Notes under the pieces: model-generated
Told to the model about the DNA's origin: nothing
The model's input: only the letters and a program-made list of their open reading frames with translations
Database searches by the model: none
Shown here: in pieces, positions 23,635 to 33,378 of the stretch
Position numbering within the stretch: position 1 is the first letter of the stretch
Layout of the letters: each line of letters starts with the position of its first letter
NCBI RefSeq assembly: GCF_036409475.1
Contig: NZ_JAYRCK010000016.1
Location: 1-64,000, forward strand
Length of the DNA stretch: 64,000 nt
Origin: Scandinavium sp036409475
GTDB lineage: Bacteria > Pseudomonadota > Gammaproteobacteria > Enterobacterales > Enterobacteriaceae
Reading direction: 5' to 3'
Made by a program: the position numbers and the translations under genes

Positions 23635-25356
23635 CTACAGACGCTGTCTGAACTGATAATAACGCCCCTGTTGGGCCAGCAATTCTGCGTGATTACCTTG
23701 CTCAATAATTTGCCCGTTGTCCATCACAATTATTTGGTTAAAACGCGCCAGTCCGCGCAGGCGGTGAGTGACCATCAGGACGGTTTTGCCCTGCATCACA
23801 TCAGCCAGCAAATCAAGGATTTGGCTTTCCGTTGTGGCATCAAGCCCTTCAGTGGGTTCATCCAGCAGCATCAGCGGTGCATCGTGCAGCAAAGCGCGAG
23901 CAATCGCCAGACGGCGGAGTTCGCCACCGGAAAGCTGACGGCCACCTTCGCCAAGCCAACTGTTCAGACCTGCATCTTCCAGTAACTTTTCCAGGCCCAC
24001 GCGCGTGAGGATTGCGGAGAGCTGTTCGTCGGACGCTGACGGAGCGGCCAGCAGCAGGTTATCGCGAAGTGTGGCGCTGAACAGATGCACTCGCTGAGGG
24101 ACGACGCTAGCAGAACGGCGCAGCGTTAACTCATTCAGTGCTGCGATTGGCTGGTCATTCAGCAACAGTTCGCCTTGTCGCGGGTCCCAGGCTCGGGTCA
24201 GCAATTGCAGCAACGTCGATTTCCCACACCCGGTTCGGCCCAAAATGGCGACATGTTCACCGGCATTCACCTGCAGGTTGATTTTGTTCAGTGCAAGTTG
24301 TGCTTGCTGGGGATAGCTGAAGCTAACGTTTTTCAGCGTCAGGCTAATGTGTTCTGCGACATCAGAATGCGCTTCCGGGAATGTCACTTCAGGCGACTGA
24401 CTGGTCAACTCCGTGACCCGCACAGCGGAAGCCATGACCTGACCCAGATGCTGGAATGCTCCGGTCACGGGTGCAAGTGCTTCGAACGCCGCCAGCGCAC
24501 AGAAAACAAACAGCGCAATCAGCGCGCCAGGCTGGCTGTTATCCCCCACGCCGCCTGCCGCCATCCACAGCATGGCGATGATAGCCGCCGCGCCAATCAA
24601 CAGCATCACGGCCTGAGACAGGGCGGTCAGTTCCGACTGGCGACGCTGGGCTTCGTGCCAGTTGAGCTCGGTCTGTTCCATTTGCTCGCGGTAACGGTTA
24701 CTGGCGCCAAAAATAGTGAGTTCTGCCTGGCCGTGCAGCCAGGACGTGAGCTGCTGGCGATACTCACCGCGCAGCTGCGTCAGACTCTCACCCGTAGGCT
24801 TTCCCGCACGGTAAAACAGCGGCGGAAGCACGAACAGAGTTAAGAGCATGATCCCACCCAGGGTCAACGCGAGCGTGACATCGAGGAAGCTCAGGCCAAA
24901 TGTGACCACAACAATAACCACCAACGCGCCAATCAGTGGAGAGATTACGCGCAGATAAAGATGATCGAGCGTATCGACGTCCGCAACCACACGGTTGAGC
25001 AATTCTCCCTGACGAAAACGTGCCAGCCCGGCAGGGGAGAGAGGGAGAAGCTTACTGAAGGTGAACACTCGCAGATGTTGCAGCACGCGGAAGGTGGCGT
25101 CATGGCTGACCAGGCGTTCGAAATAACGGCCCGCTGTTCGGATGATGGCCGCACCACGCACGCCTGCCGCAGGTAGCATGTAGTTAAAACTGTAGGCACC
25201 CGCAAAGCCGACGACGGCCGATGCCGAGAGGAACCAGCCCGAAAGGGTTAACAGGCCAATGCTTGCGAGGAGGGTGACTATCGCGAGGACAACGCCGAGC
25301 GACAGTAGCCATTTATGACGTTTATACAGCGCCAGGTAGGGAGCTAAGACACGCAT
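23635..25356 (-). CDS. cydC: Cysteine/glutathione ABC exporter subunit CydC
   Basis: This 573-residue ABC half-transporter has an N-terminal six-helix membrane domain (about residues 1-310) and a C-terminal ATPase with Walker A GRTGCGKST (about 372-380), signature LSGGELRRLA and Walker B LMLLDEPTEGLD. With CydD it forms a heterodimer that exports cysteine and glutathione to the periplasm and is needed for assembly of cytochrome bd and periplasmic cytochromes. Its start directly follows the cydD stop with no spacer. Confidence 0.96.
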   Translation of the reverse strand: MRVLAPYLALYKRHKWLLSLGVVLAIVTLLASIGLLTLSGWFLSASAVVGFAGAYSFNYMLPAAGVRGAAIIRTAGRYFERLVSHDATFRVLQHLRVFTFSKLLPLSPAGLARFRQGELLNRVVADVDTLDHLYLRVISPLIGALVVIVVVTFGLSFLDVTLALTLGGIMLLTLFVLPPLFYRAGKPTGESLTQLRGEYRQQLTSWLHGQAELTIFGASNRYREQMEQTELNWHEAQRRQSELTALSQAVMLLIGAAAIIAMLWMAAGGVGDNSQPGALIALFVFCALAAFEALAPVTGAFQHLGQVMASAVRVTELTSQSPEVTFPEAHSDVAEHISLTLKNVSFSYPQQAQLALNKINLQVNAGEHVAILGRTGCGKSTLLQLLTRAWDPRQGELLLNDQPIAALNELTLRRSASVVPQRVHLFSATLRDNLLLAAPSASDEQLSAILTRVGLEKLLEDAGLNSWLGEGGRQLSGGELRRLAIARALLHDAPLMLLDEPTEGLDATTESQILDLLADVMQGKTVLMVTHRLRGLARFNQIIVMDNGQIIEQGNHAELLAQQGRYYQFRQRL

Positions 25357-27123
25357 TTAAATTTCCTCCTGACGATGGGCCAGCAAACGGCTGAAATGCC
25401 CTTGCGACTGCGCCAACTGCTCAAACGAACCTTGTTCAACAATCTGGCCCTGATCCATGACCCAAACGGCATCCCAGGCAGCGAGGTTCTTCAGTTGGTG
25501 TGTCACCATCAGGGTCGTCTGGTTGGTCGATGCTTCGGTTAATGCCTGCATAACACGCTGCTCGCTGTGAGCATCAAGGCTGGCAGCCGGTTCATCGAGC
25601 AACAATAAGCGGCAAGGCGACAGCAGCGCACGAGCGACAGCCACACGCTGAGCCTGACCAACGGAAAGTCTGGCGGCCTGATCGCCCACTGGCGTATCCA
25701 TTCCCTGAGGCAGTTGGTCGATAAATTCGTTCACCCACGCTCGCTCAAGTGCATGGTGCAACTGCGCTTCGCTGGCATCCGGCGCGGCAAGCATCACGTT
25801 CTCGCGCAGTGTGGTTGCGGGGAGTTGCGGGTTTTGCCCAACCCAACTCAGCAAGCGACGCCAGGCTTCAGGATCCAGTTCACTTAACTCTTCACCATTA
25901 ATCTTCAATGAGCCTTCGTAAGGCAGAAAACCTGCCAGCGTATTGAGCAACGATGTTTTGCCCGAACCGCTTTGTCCGACTAAAACCACGCGTTCCCCGG
26001 CTGTCAGAGTAAAGGTCAAAGGCCCCGCGAGCACTTTGCCTTCAGGTGATTTGATCACCAGGGCCTGAGCTTCCACGCTCACCGTCTTATTTTCATCCAT
26101 GGTGAGGTGGCCGCGCTGAGGCTGCGCGAGCGGGGCTTCAAGGAAGGTTTTCAGGCTATCGGCGGCCCCAACAGCCTGCGCTTTGGCATGATAAAACGTG
26201 CCGAGGTCGCGAAGCGGCTGGAAAAATTCAGGGGCCAGAATCAACGCCAGGAAACCGGATAACAGCGTTACGGGCGTGCCGTAGCTGCCAAAATTAAGTT
26301 CGCCGAGATAAGAGAAACCGAAATAGACGGCAACTAAGGCAATAGAAAGTGAGGTGAAAAACTCAAGGACGCCAGAGGAGAGAAACGCCAGGCGAAGCAC
26401 TTCCATTGTACGTTGACGAAAATTCTCGGAGGCCTGACGGATGTTCTCTGTCTCTGCTTCGCCACGACCAAAGATACGCAGCGTGTCCATGCCTCGCAGT
26501 CGGTCGAGGAAGTGACCGCTCAGGCGTGCCAGAGCAAGAAAGTTTCGACGGTTGGCATCTGCGGCGCCCATACCTACTAAAGCCATAAACAGCGGGATCA
26601 ACGGCGCTGTGCAAAGCAGGATTAATGCTGCGGCCCAGTTAGAGGGGAAAATCGCCAATACAATCAACAGCGGCACAGAAGCCGCGAGCGCCATCTGTGG
26701 CAGATAGCGGGCGTAGTAATCATGCATATCGTCGATTTGTTCGAGGATAAGCGTGGCCCAACTGCCTGCCGGTTTTCCTTGGATCCAGGCCGGACCCGCC
26801 TGCTGGAGCCTGTCCAGCACCGTTTTACGAATCTCAAAGCGAATATGCTGCCCGACATGAAAACCCACGCGTTCACGAAGCCAGACCACCCAGGCACGCA
26901 AAATAAAGACCAAAACCAGCATCACAAAAGGCATCAGCAAAGCTTCGCGCGGGATGTTCTCCATAATCATATGATGAAGCATGCGCGCCAGCAGCCAGGC
27001 CTGAGCGATGATCAGCACACCGCTCACTGCGCCAAGCAGCCGGGAAAGCATCAGCCAACGACGGGAAATAACACTTTGCTGTTTTAACCAGCGGGTAAGC
27101 TCTTGTTGACGGGTTTTATTCAT
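25357..27123 (-). CDS. cydD: Cysteine/glutathione ABC exporter subunit CydD
   Basis: This 588-residue partner of CydC has six membrane helices followed by an ATPase domain with Walker A GQSGSGKTS and an atypical signature LSVGQAQRVA, with Walker B LLLLDEPAASLD. The longest frame starts 13 codons earlier; MNKTRQQEL at 27123 gives the E. coli length. It is the first gene of the cydD-cydC-aat group; the region upstream (27124-27207) is short and must hold the promoter. Confidence 0.96.
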   Translation of the reverse strand: MNKTRQQELTRWLKQQSVISRRWLMLSRLLGAVSGVLIIAQAWLLARMLHHMIMENIPREALLMPFVMLVLVFILRAWVVWLRERVGFHVGQHIRFEIRKTVLDRLQQAGPAWIQGKPAGSWATLILEQIDDMHDYYARYLPQMALAASVPLLIVLAIFPSNWAAALILLCTAPLIPLFMALVGMGAADANRRNFLALARLSGHFLDRLRGMDTLRIFGRGEAETENIRQASENFRQRTMEVLRLAFLSSGVLEFFTSLSIALVAVYFGFSYLGELNFGSYGTPVTLLSGFLALILAPEFFQPLRDLGTFYHAKAQAVGAADSLKTFLEAPLAQPQRGHLTMDENKTVSVEAQALVIKSPEGKVLAGPLTFTLTAGERVVLVGQSGSGKTSLLNTLAGFLPYEGSLKINGEELSELDPEAWRRLLSWVGQNPQLPATTLRENVMLAAPDASEAQLHHALERAWVNEFIDQLPQGMDTPVGDQAARLSVGQAQRVAVARALLSPCRLLLLDEPAASLDAHSEQRVMQALTEASTNQTTLMVTHQLKNLAAWDAVWVMDQGQIVEQGSFEQLAQSQGHFSRLLAHRQEEI

Positions 27124-27189
27124 TGCGCGCTTAGCAGGTGTCTTATAGATGATTTTGGGCACGGCAATGTTACAACGAGGAAAAAATAA

Positions 27190-27208
27190 AGGCGACTTAT
27201 CGTCGCCT
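27190..27208 (-). terminator. Distal copy of the trxB terminator hairpin
   Basis: aggcgac-ttatc-gtcgcct is identical to the hairpin at 27350-27368. Read on the minus strand it is followed by tttattttttc, so this copy is the functional terminator in the trxB direction. It lies on the far side of the repeat element. Confidence 0.8.
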
Positions 27209-27349
27209 CAGATTGCTGACAAAGAAGGAAAAAGCGTGGTTTTTCCTTCTTTGTGGTGAGCAGCCGAAAATCAATGAATTGATTTTCCTGGTTTTTTGTT
27301 CGGTCGCTAATGACAAAACGGCACTCGTTAGAGGTTTGTCATCAGTCTC
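27208..27349 (-). repeat. MITE-like intergenic repeat, copy 2 (about 142 bp, inverted relative to copy 1)
   Basis: This is the inverse of copy 1 at 20804-20944. The terminal inverted repeats here read gagactgatgacaaac and tcagattgctgacaaag and are very similar. The aagaaggaaaaaccacg/tttttccttctt region and the attgatttt hairpin are conserved; most differences fall in the central part near 27285-27325. The element is flanked on both sides by an exact 19-bp copy of a terminator stem-loop. Confidence 0.8.
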
Positions 27350-27368
27350 AGGCGACTTATCGTCGCCT
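27350..27368 (-). terminator. Proximal copy of the trxB terminator hairpin
   Basis: aggcgac-ttatc-gtcgcct lies 29 bp beyond the trxB stop. On the minus strand it runs into the repeat element rather than into a T tract, so alone it is probably a poor terminator. Confidence 0.7.
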
Positions 27369-27397
27369 TATTTACCTTTGTTACTGACTTGTAAAGA

Positions 27398-28366
27398 TTA
27401 TTTAGCCTGATCGGCCAAACCGTCCAGATAACGTTCAGCATCAAGGGCAGCCATACAGCCTGTTCCGGCAGAGGTAATCGCCTGGCGGTAGATATGGTCC
27501 ATCACGTCACCGGCTGCAAATACGCCAGGAATACTGGTTTGGGTTGCATTACCGTGAATACCTGACTGGACTTTGATATAGCCGTTTTCCAGTTCCAGTT
27601 GGCCATCGAAAATGGCGGTATTAGGGCTGTGGCCGATAGCAACGAACAGACCTGCTACTTCCAGCGATTCAATGTTGTCGCTGTTTTCGGTATCACGCAG
27701 ACGCAGGCCAGTCACACCCATCTGGTCACCGGTCACTTCCTCCAGTGTACGATGCGTGTGCAGCACGATATTGCCGCTCTCGACTTTGTCCATCAGGCGC
27801 TTAACAAGAATTTTTTCAGCGCGGAAGGTGTCGCGACGGTGAATCAGATGCACTTCAGAGGCAATGTTGGCCAGATACAGTGCTTCTTCTACTGCGGTAT
27901 TCCCGCCGCCGATCACCGCGACTTTCTGATTGCGGTAGAAGAAACCATCGCAGGTCGCGCAGGCAGAAACACCGCGGCCTTTGAACGCTTCTTCAGAAGG
28001 CAGACCGAGATAACGTGCAGAAGCACCAGTTGCAATGATCAGTGCATCACAAGTGTACTCTCCGCTATCGCCAGTCAAGCGGAAAGGACGGTTTTGCAGG
28101 TCGACTTTGTTGATGTGATCAAACAGGATTTCTGTCTCGAACTTCACCGCATGCTCATGCATACGTTCCATCAGCAGCGGACCGGTCAGATCATTCGGGT
28201 CGCCGGGCCAGTTTTCCACTTCCGTGGTGGTGGTCAACTGACCGCCTTTTTCCAGCCCGGTAATCAGCACCGGGTGCAGGTTAGCGCGTGCAGCATAGAC
28301 CGCAGCGGTATATCCCGCAGGTCCAGAACCAAGAATAAGCAGTTTACTGTGTTTGGCCGTGCCCAT
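27398..28366 (-). CDS. trxB: Thioredoxin reductase
   Basis: This 322-residue FAD flavoprotein reduces thioredoxin with NADPH. The N-terminal FAD motif is GSGPAGYTAAVYAARA (about residues 14-29), the redox-active disulphide is CATC (C136/C139), and the NADPH motif is GGGNTAVEEALYL (about 153-165). The chosen ATG (MGTAKHSK) gives the standard length; the longest frame would add 44 codons of untranslated leader. It is divergent from lrp and monocistronic. Confidence 0.98.
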   Translation of the reverse strand: MGTAKHSKLLILGSGPAGYTAAVYAARANLHPVLITGLEKGGQLTTTTEVENWPGDPNDLTGPLLMERMHEHAVKFETEILFDHINKVDLQNRPFRLTGDSGEYTCDALIIATGASARYLGLPSEEAFKGRGVSACATCDGFFYRNQKVAVIGGGNTAVEEALYLANIASEVHLIHRRDTFRAEKILVKRLMDKVESGNIVLHTHRTLEEVTGDQMGVTGLRLRDTENSDNIESLEVAGLFVAIGHSPNTAIFDGQLELENGYIKVQSGIHGNATQTSIPGVFAAGDVMDHIYRQAITSAGTGCMAALDAERYLDGLADQAK

Positions 28367-28914
28367 GAGATCCCCATAAATGTTGGCAGACAATGGGCGG
28401 GATTGTAGGGAATTTACGGAAGTAATAAAAGCGTTCAGGAATTTTGTTAACGATATGTGTAATAGAATCCACCGATGGATTGATGAATTTATCAGCAATG
28501 GCCATAACTAAATCTACTGCCAATGGGGTGATTATAAGGAGATAACATGAGGATCAACCCCGGGCGATAATGAATATCTGGCATGTTGTACTAAAAATCG
28601 ATGTTTTGCTTTGACAATCCCCTGTGCTTTTGCGAAAACAGGAAGGGAGAAAAAATCAGTGTTTGCAGTGTGGTGAATTTTTATGCACGCAAATGCCATT
28701 TTTAACCGGGTCAGCGTAATCAGCGCATGGTGTGGACAGACGCCATACGAGATAACGGTGACTGCCGCAAGGCAACGGCTTCTCAACACGTACCCATGGG
28801 TTATGCGTGCATCTGGTGACAGATTACCCACGCAGACGGCGGGGGCAGGCTCTGAACAGTGAAGTGCACAGAGTCAAGACAGGAGTAGGGAAGGAATACA
28901 GAGAGACAATAATA
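28367..28914. promoter_or_regulatory. Divergent intergenic region trxB/lrp
   Basis: This 548-bp region carries the trxB promoter and the long lrp leader. A TTGACA at 28611-28616 lies about 300 bp before the lrp ATG, which agrees with the roughly 267-nt leader known for E. coli lrp; the -10 element is not obvious. AT-rich DNA lies upstream of it. A seven-codon ORF with a strong ribosome binding site lies at 28547-28570. Confidence 0.6.
28547..28570 (+). other. Candidate seven-codon ORF with strong ribosome binding site
   Basis: ataaggagataac precedes ATG AGG ATC AAC CCC GGG CGA TAA (MRINPGR). The spacing is ideal. It lies upstream of the presumed lrp promoter, so it would need a different transcript. 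Chance occurrence is possible. Confidence 0.25.
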
Positions 28915-29409
28915 ATGGTAGATAGCAAGAAGCGCCCTGGCAAAGATCTCGACCGCATCGATCGTAACATTTTGAATGAATTGCAAAAGGATGGGCGAAT
29001 TTCCAACGTTGAGCTTTCTAAACGTGTGGGACTTTCTCCGACACCTTGCCTTGAGCGTGTCCGTCGACTGGAAAGACAAGGGTTTATTCAGGGCTATACC
29101 GCGCTGCTGAACCCGCATTATCTGGATGCATCGCTGCTGGTTTTTGTTGAGATAACTCTGAATCGTGGCGCCCCGGATGTGTTTGAACAATTTAACGCTG
29201 CTGTGCAAAAACTTGAAGAAATTCAAGAGTGTCATCTGGTTTCCGGTGACTTCGACTACCTGTTGAAGACCCGCGTACCGGACATGTCAGCGTACCGTAA
29301 ACTGTTAGGTGAAACCCTGCTGCGCCTGCCGGGCGTGAATGACACCCGTACCTACGTGGTCATGGAAGAAGTCAAGCAGAGTAATCGTCTGGTTATTAAG
29401 ACGCGCTAA
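28915..29409 (+). CDS. lrp: Leucine-responsive regulatory protein Lrp
   Basis: This 164-residue global regulator has an N-terminal winged HTH (about residues 12-60, IDRNILNELQKDGRISNVELSKRVGLSPTPCLERV) and a C-terminal RAM ligand-binding domain. It is almost identical to E. coli Lrp. It controls amino-acid metabolism, transport and fimbriae; serC-aroA in this window is a likely target by analogy. The ATG is chosen to match that protein; an in-frame extension upstream lies in the leader. Confidence 0.99.
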   Translation: MVDSKKRPGKDLDRIDRNILNELQKDGRISNVELSKRVGLSPTPCLERVRRLERQGFIQGYTALLNPHYLDASLLVFVEITLNRGAPDVFEQFNAAVQKLEEIQECHLVSGDFDYLLKTRVPDMSAYRKLLGETLLRLPGVNDTRTYVVMEEVKQSNRLVIKTR

Positions 29410-29465
29410 TACGGAACAGGTGCAAAATCGGCGTAAGTTGATTACACTCCTGTTAATCCATACAG

Positions 29466-29503
29466 CAACAGTGCCGGGGAGACCCGGCGCTGTTGTCCGT
29501 TTT
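29466..29503 (+). terminator. Hairpin terminator after lrp
   Basis: caacagtgccggg-gaga-cccggcgctgttg followed by tccgtttt is a long stem about 57 bp after lrp and 26 bp before ftsK. It separates the two units at least partly. Confidence 0.75.
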
Positions 29504-29529
29504 AGCATCAAGGACCTGGAGAGCCTTTC

Positions 29530-32500
29530 TTGAGCCAGGAATACACTGAAGACAAAGAAGTCACGATTAACAGATTAAGCAGTGGGCGCCGACTTCTCGA
29601 AGCGTTCTTGCTTCTGTGTTCCCTTTTCGCCATCTGGTTGATGGCTGCATTACTCAGCTTCAACCCTTCCGATCCCAGTTGGTCACAGACCGCCTGGCAT
29701 GAGCCTATTCATAATCTGGGCGGTCAGCCTGGAGCGTGGCTTGCGGATACGCTGTTTTTCATTTTCGGCGTGATGGCTTATACCCTGCCAGTGATGATTA
29801 TTGGCGGCTGCTGGTTTGCCTGGCGGCACCGTGCGAGTGACGAATACGTCGACTACTTTGCTGTGGCACTACGCCTGATAGGCGTGCTGGCGATGATCCT
29901 CACGATGTGCGGCCTCGCGGCTATCAACGCAGACGATATCTGGTACTTTGCCTCTGGCGGCGTGATTGGTAGCCTGCTTAGCACGGCACTGCAACCGATG
30001 CTACACAGCAGCGGCGGCACGCTTGCGCTGCTGTGCATCTGGGCAGCAGGGTTAACCCTGTTCACCGGTTGGTCATGGGTAAGTATTGCCGAGAAAATTG
30101 GCAACTGGATCCTCAATGTTCTCACGTTCGCCAGCAATCGCACACGCCGTGACGATACCTGGGTGGACGACGAAGAGTATGAAGAATACGACGAAGATGC
30201 CCCGCATAAAGAAGGGCGTCGTGCCCGGATTCTGCGTGGTGCACTGGCTCGTCGCCAACGTATCGCCGAAAAATTCAGCAACCCGAGAGGCCGTCATACT
30301 GATGCTGCGCTGTTCTCGGGTAAACGCATGGATGATTCAGAAACGGAAGTTCAGTACACCGCGCACGGCCAGGCGGCCGATGCAGACGATGTCCTGTTCT
30401 CGGGGAATAGTGCTGCACGCCAGCCGGACGTTGATGATGTCCTGTTCTCTGGCAACAGCGCGGCTCGCCCGCAAGTCTGGGATGAAACCGATCCGTTACT
30501 GAATGGTCATTCGATCCATGAACCTGTTGCCGCGGCCGCTGCTGCAACGGCTGCCTCTCAGGCCTGGGCTGCACCAGCAGATCCTGTCATGCAAACTCCT
30601 TCAATTCCTGGCGCGGGCGCAGAAATGACCGCATCGGGTGTTGAATGGCAAGCCGTGCCTGCGCCTCAGTCGCCTGAACCGGTTATTGCACCTTCACCAG
30701 ATAACTGGCCACCGCAAGCACCTGCAGCAAAACCAGATTATGTGCAGCCAGAAGCTTTCCGCCAGCAGCCTTCTATCGAAGAACTGTGGCAGGATCCAGT
30801 GCAGCAGCCCGCTGCGCCAGCGTGGCAGCAAGAAACGCACTATCAGACCGAACAACCGCATTATCAGGCAGAGCAGCCACAGTATCAGGCTGAGCCTGAC
30901 TATGCGCCAGCGTCGGTTAATCCTGTTCCGCCAGCACAAGACATCGCGCCGGAGCCAGAGGAAGAAGTCAAACCGCAGCGTCCTCCTCTCTATTACTTTG
31001 AAGAAGTGGAAGAGAAGCGTGCTCGTGAACGCGAGCAACTGGCGGCGTGGTATCAGCCAACGCCGGAACCTGCGGCAGCGAAACCGTCTGCTATCCCAAC
31101 CCCAACAATGCCTGTTGTTGATCCCGGCGCGGCAGTTGCACCGATTGCTGCCGGCGTGCATCAGGCAACTGGCGCCGCTGCGGCTGGTGCAGCCGCTGCA
31201 GCACCGCTGTTTAGTCTTGCCGAGGGTCCACGAACTCAGGTGAAAGAGGGGATTGGTCCGCAGTTACCGCGCCCTAACCGCGTTCGTGTGCCGACACGCC
31301 GTGAACTGGCGTCAGCCTCCTTCGGCATCAAACTGCCTTCACAACGTATGGCAGAAGAACGCGCACGCGAACAAGAACGTCATCAGTATGACTCAGATGA
31401 CCTGATGGGCGACGAAGAAGCGGCGCTGCAGCAGGAGCAGGACGAACTGGCACGCCAGTTTGCTGCCACGCAGCAGCAGCGTTACGGCGAACAGTACGAA
31501 GAAAACAACGGCGTGCAAGAGGACGAAGAGAGTCTTGCTGAGGCAGAACTGGCGCGTCAGTTTGCCGCACAGCAGCAACAGCGTTATTCCGGTGAGCAGC
31601 CGCAAGGCGCGAATCCGTTCTCTCCAGCAGATTTTGAATTCTCGCCAATGAAAACGCTGGTTGATGAGACGCCTAAAACTCCGCTGTTTACGCCGAGTGT
31701 GATGCCAGAGCAACAGCCTGTTCAGCATCAACCTGCGCAGCCACAACAGCAGTATTCTCAGCAACCGGCCCAGCATCAGGCTTATCAACAGCCGCAGCAG
31801 CCAGTGCCTCAGCGACCTGCTCCACAGCCGCAGGAAAGCCTGATTCACCCGCTACTGATGCGAAATGGCGACGATCGCCCGCTGCAAAAACCAACCACAC
31901 CGCTGCCGTCATTGGATCTTTTGACTCCGCCGCCGACAGAAGTGGAACCGGTTGATACCTTTGCACTGGAGCAAACGGCTCGCCTGGTGGAAACACGCCT
32001 GGCTGACTTCCGTATCAAAGCGGATGTCGTCAACTATTCCCCTGGCCCGGTGATCACCCGTTTTGAGCTGAACCTGGCTCCAGGGGTAAAAGCTGCGCGA
32101 ATCTCTAACCTCTCACGCGACCTGGCTCGTTCACTTTCTACCGTAGCCGTGCGTGTGGTTGAAGTTATTCCAGGTAAGCCTTATGTGGGCCTGGAATTGC
32201 CGAACAAAAAACGCCAGACCGTGTATCTGCGAGAAGTGCTGGACTGCGCGAAATTCCGTGAAAGTCCATCGCCGCTGACCATCGTGCTCGGTAAAGATAT
32301 CGCAGGTGAACCGGTTATTGCGGACCTGGCAAAAATGCCGCATCTGCTGGTCGCAGGTACCACCGGTTCTGGTAAGTCGGTCGGCGTGAATGCCATGATC
32401 CTCAGCATGCTCTATAAAGCGACGCCGGAAGACGTGCGCTTTATCATGATCGACCCGAAAATGCTGGAGCTGTCCGTTTATGAAGGTATCCCACATCTGC

Positions 32501-33378
32501 TGACGGAAGTGGTGACAGACATGAAGGATGCGGCCAACGCTTTGCGCTGGAGCGTCAATGAAATGGAACGTCGCTATAAGCTGATGTCTGCTCTCGGGGT
32601 GCGTAACCTTGCGGGTTACAACGAGAAAATTGCTCAGGCGGCACAGATGGGCCGTCCGATTCCGGACCCGTACTGGAAACCGGGAGACAGCATGGATGCC
32701 GTGCATCCTACGCTTGAAAAACTGCCGTACATTGTCGTGCTGGTCGACGAGTTTGCTGACCTGATGATGACCGTGGGCAAGAAAGTGGAAGAGCTGATCG
32801 CCCGCCTGGCGCAGAAAGCTCGTGCTGCAGGGATCCACCTGGTTCTGGCAACTCAGCGTCCTTCCGTTGACGTTATCACCGGGCTTATCAAAGCGAACAT
32901 TCCAACCCGTATCGCCTTTACGGTATCCAGCAAAATCGACTCCCGTACCATTCTCGATCAGGGCGGGGCTGAGTCTCTGCTGGGTATGGGCGATATGCTG
33001 TATTCGGGCCCGAACTCAAGCGCTGCACCAACCCGTGTTCACGGCGCCTTTGTTCGCGACCAGGAAGTGCATGCAGTCGTTCAGGACTGGAAAGCGCGTG
33101 GTCGTCCTCAGTATGTCGATGGCATTACCTCAGACACAGAAAGTGAGGGTGGCGGTGCCGGTCTGGACAGCGGTGAAGAGTTGGATCCGTTATTCGATCA
33201 AGCGGTGAACTTCGTGACGGAAAAACGCAAAGCGTCCATTTCCGGTGTTCAGCGTCAGTTCCGTATCGGCTATAACCGTGCAGCCCGTATCATCGAACAG
33301 ATGGAAGCGCAGGGCATCGTCAGCGAAGCAGGGCATAACGGTAACCGTGAAGTGCTTGCACCACCGCCGTTCGATTAA
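29530..33378 (+). CDS. ftsK: DNA translocase FtsK
   Basis: This 1282-residue divisome protein pumps chromosome ends and activates XerCD at dif. The N-terminal membrane domain has four helices (about residues 22-190). A long Pro/Gln-rich linker (about 200-815) contains tandem repeats. The alpha/beta motor follows, with Walker A AGTTGSGKS at about 942-950 and Walker B VVLVDEFADL. The C-terminal gamma winged helix (FVTEKRKASISGVQRQFRIGYNRAARIIEQ) reads KOPS. The start codon is TTG. The linker differs in repeat content from E. coli (1329 residues), as is usual. Confidence 0.97.
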   Translation: MSQEYTEDKEVTINRLSSGRRLLEAFLLLCSLFAIWLMAALLSFNPSDPSWSQTAWHEPIHNLGGQPGAWLADTLFFIFGVMAYTLPVMIIGGCWFAWRHRASDEYVDYFAVALRLIGVLAMILTMCGLAAINADDIWYFASGGVIGSLLSTALQPMLHSSGGTLALLCIWAAGLTLFTGWSWVSIAEKIGNWILNVLTFASNRTRRDDTWVDDEEYEEYDEDAPHKEGRRARILRGALARRQRIAEKFSNPRGRHTDAALFSGKRMDDSETEVQYTAHGQAADADDVLFSGNSAARQPDVDDVLFSGNSAARPQVWDETDPLLNGHSIHEPVAAAAAATAASQAWAAPADPVMQTPSIPGAGAEMTASGVEWQAVPAPQSPEPVIAPSPDNWPPQAPAAKPDYVQPEAFRQQPSIEELWQDPVQQPAAPAWQQETHYQTEQPHYQAEQPQYQAEPDYAPASVNPVPPAQDIAPEPEEEVKPQRPPLYYFEEVEEKRAREREQLAAWYQPTPEPAAAKPSAIPTPTMPVVDPGAAVAPIAAGVHQATGAAAAGAAAAAPLFSLAEGPRTQVKEGIGPQLPRPNRVRVPTRRELASASFGIKLPSQRMAEERAREQERHQYDSDDLMGDEEAALQQEQDELARQFAATQQQRYGEQYEENNGVQEDEESLAEAELARQFAAQQQQRYSGEQPQGANPFSPADFEFSPMKTLVDETPKTPLFTPSVMPEQQPVQHQPAQPQQQYSQQPAQHQAYQQPQQPVPQRPAPQPQESLIHPLLMRNGDDRPLQKPTTPLPSLDLLTPPPTEVEPVDTFALEQTARLVETRLADFRIKADVVNYSPGPVITRFELNLAPGVKAARISNLSRDLARSLSTVAVRVVEVIPGKPYVGLELPNKKRQTVYLREVLDCAKFRESPSPLTIVLGKDIAGEPVIADLAKMPHLLVAGTTGSGKSVGVNAMILSMLYKATPEDVRFIMIDPKMLELSVYEGIPHLLTEVVTDMKDAANALRWSVNEMERRYKLMSALGVRNLAGYNEKIAQAAQMGRPIPDPYWKPGDSMDAVHPTLEKLPYIVVLVDEFADLMMTVGKKVEELIARLAQKARAAGIHLVLATQRPSVDVITGLIKANIPTRIAFTVSSKIDSRTILDQGGAESLLGMGDMLYSGPNSSAAPTRVHGAFVRDQEVHAVVQDWKARGRPQYVDGITSDTESEGGGAGLDSGEELDPLFDQAVNFVTEKRKASISGVQRQFRIGYNRAARIIEQMEAQGIVSEAGHNGNREVLAPPPFD

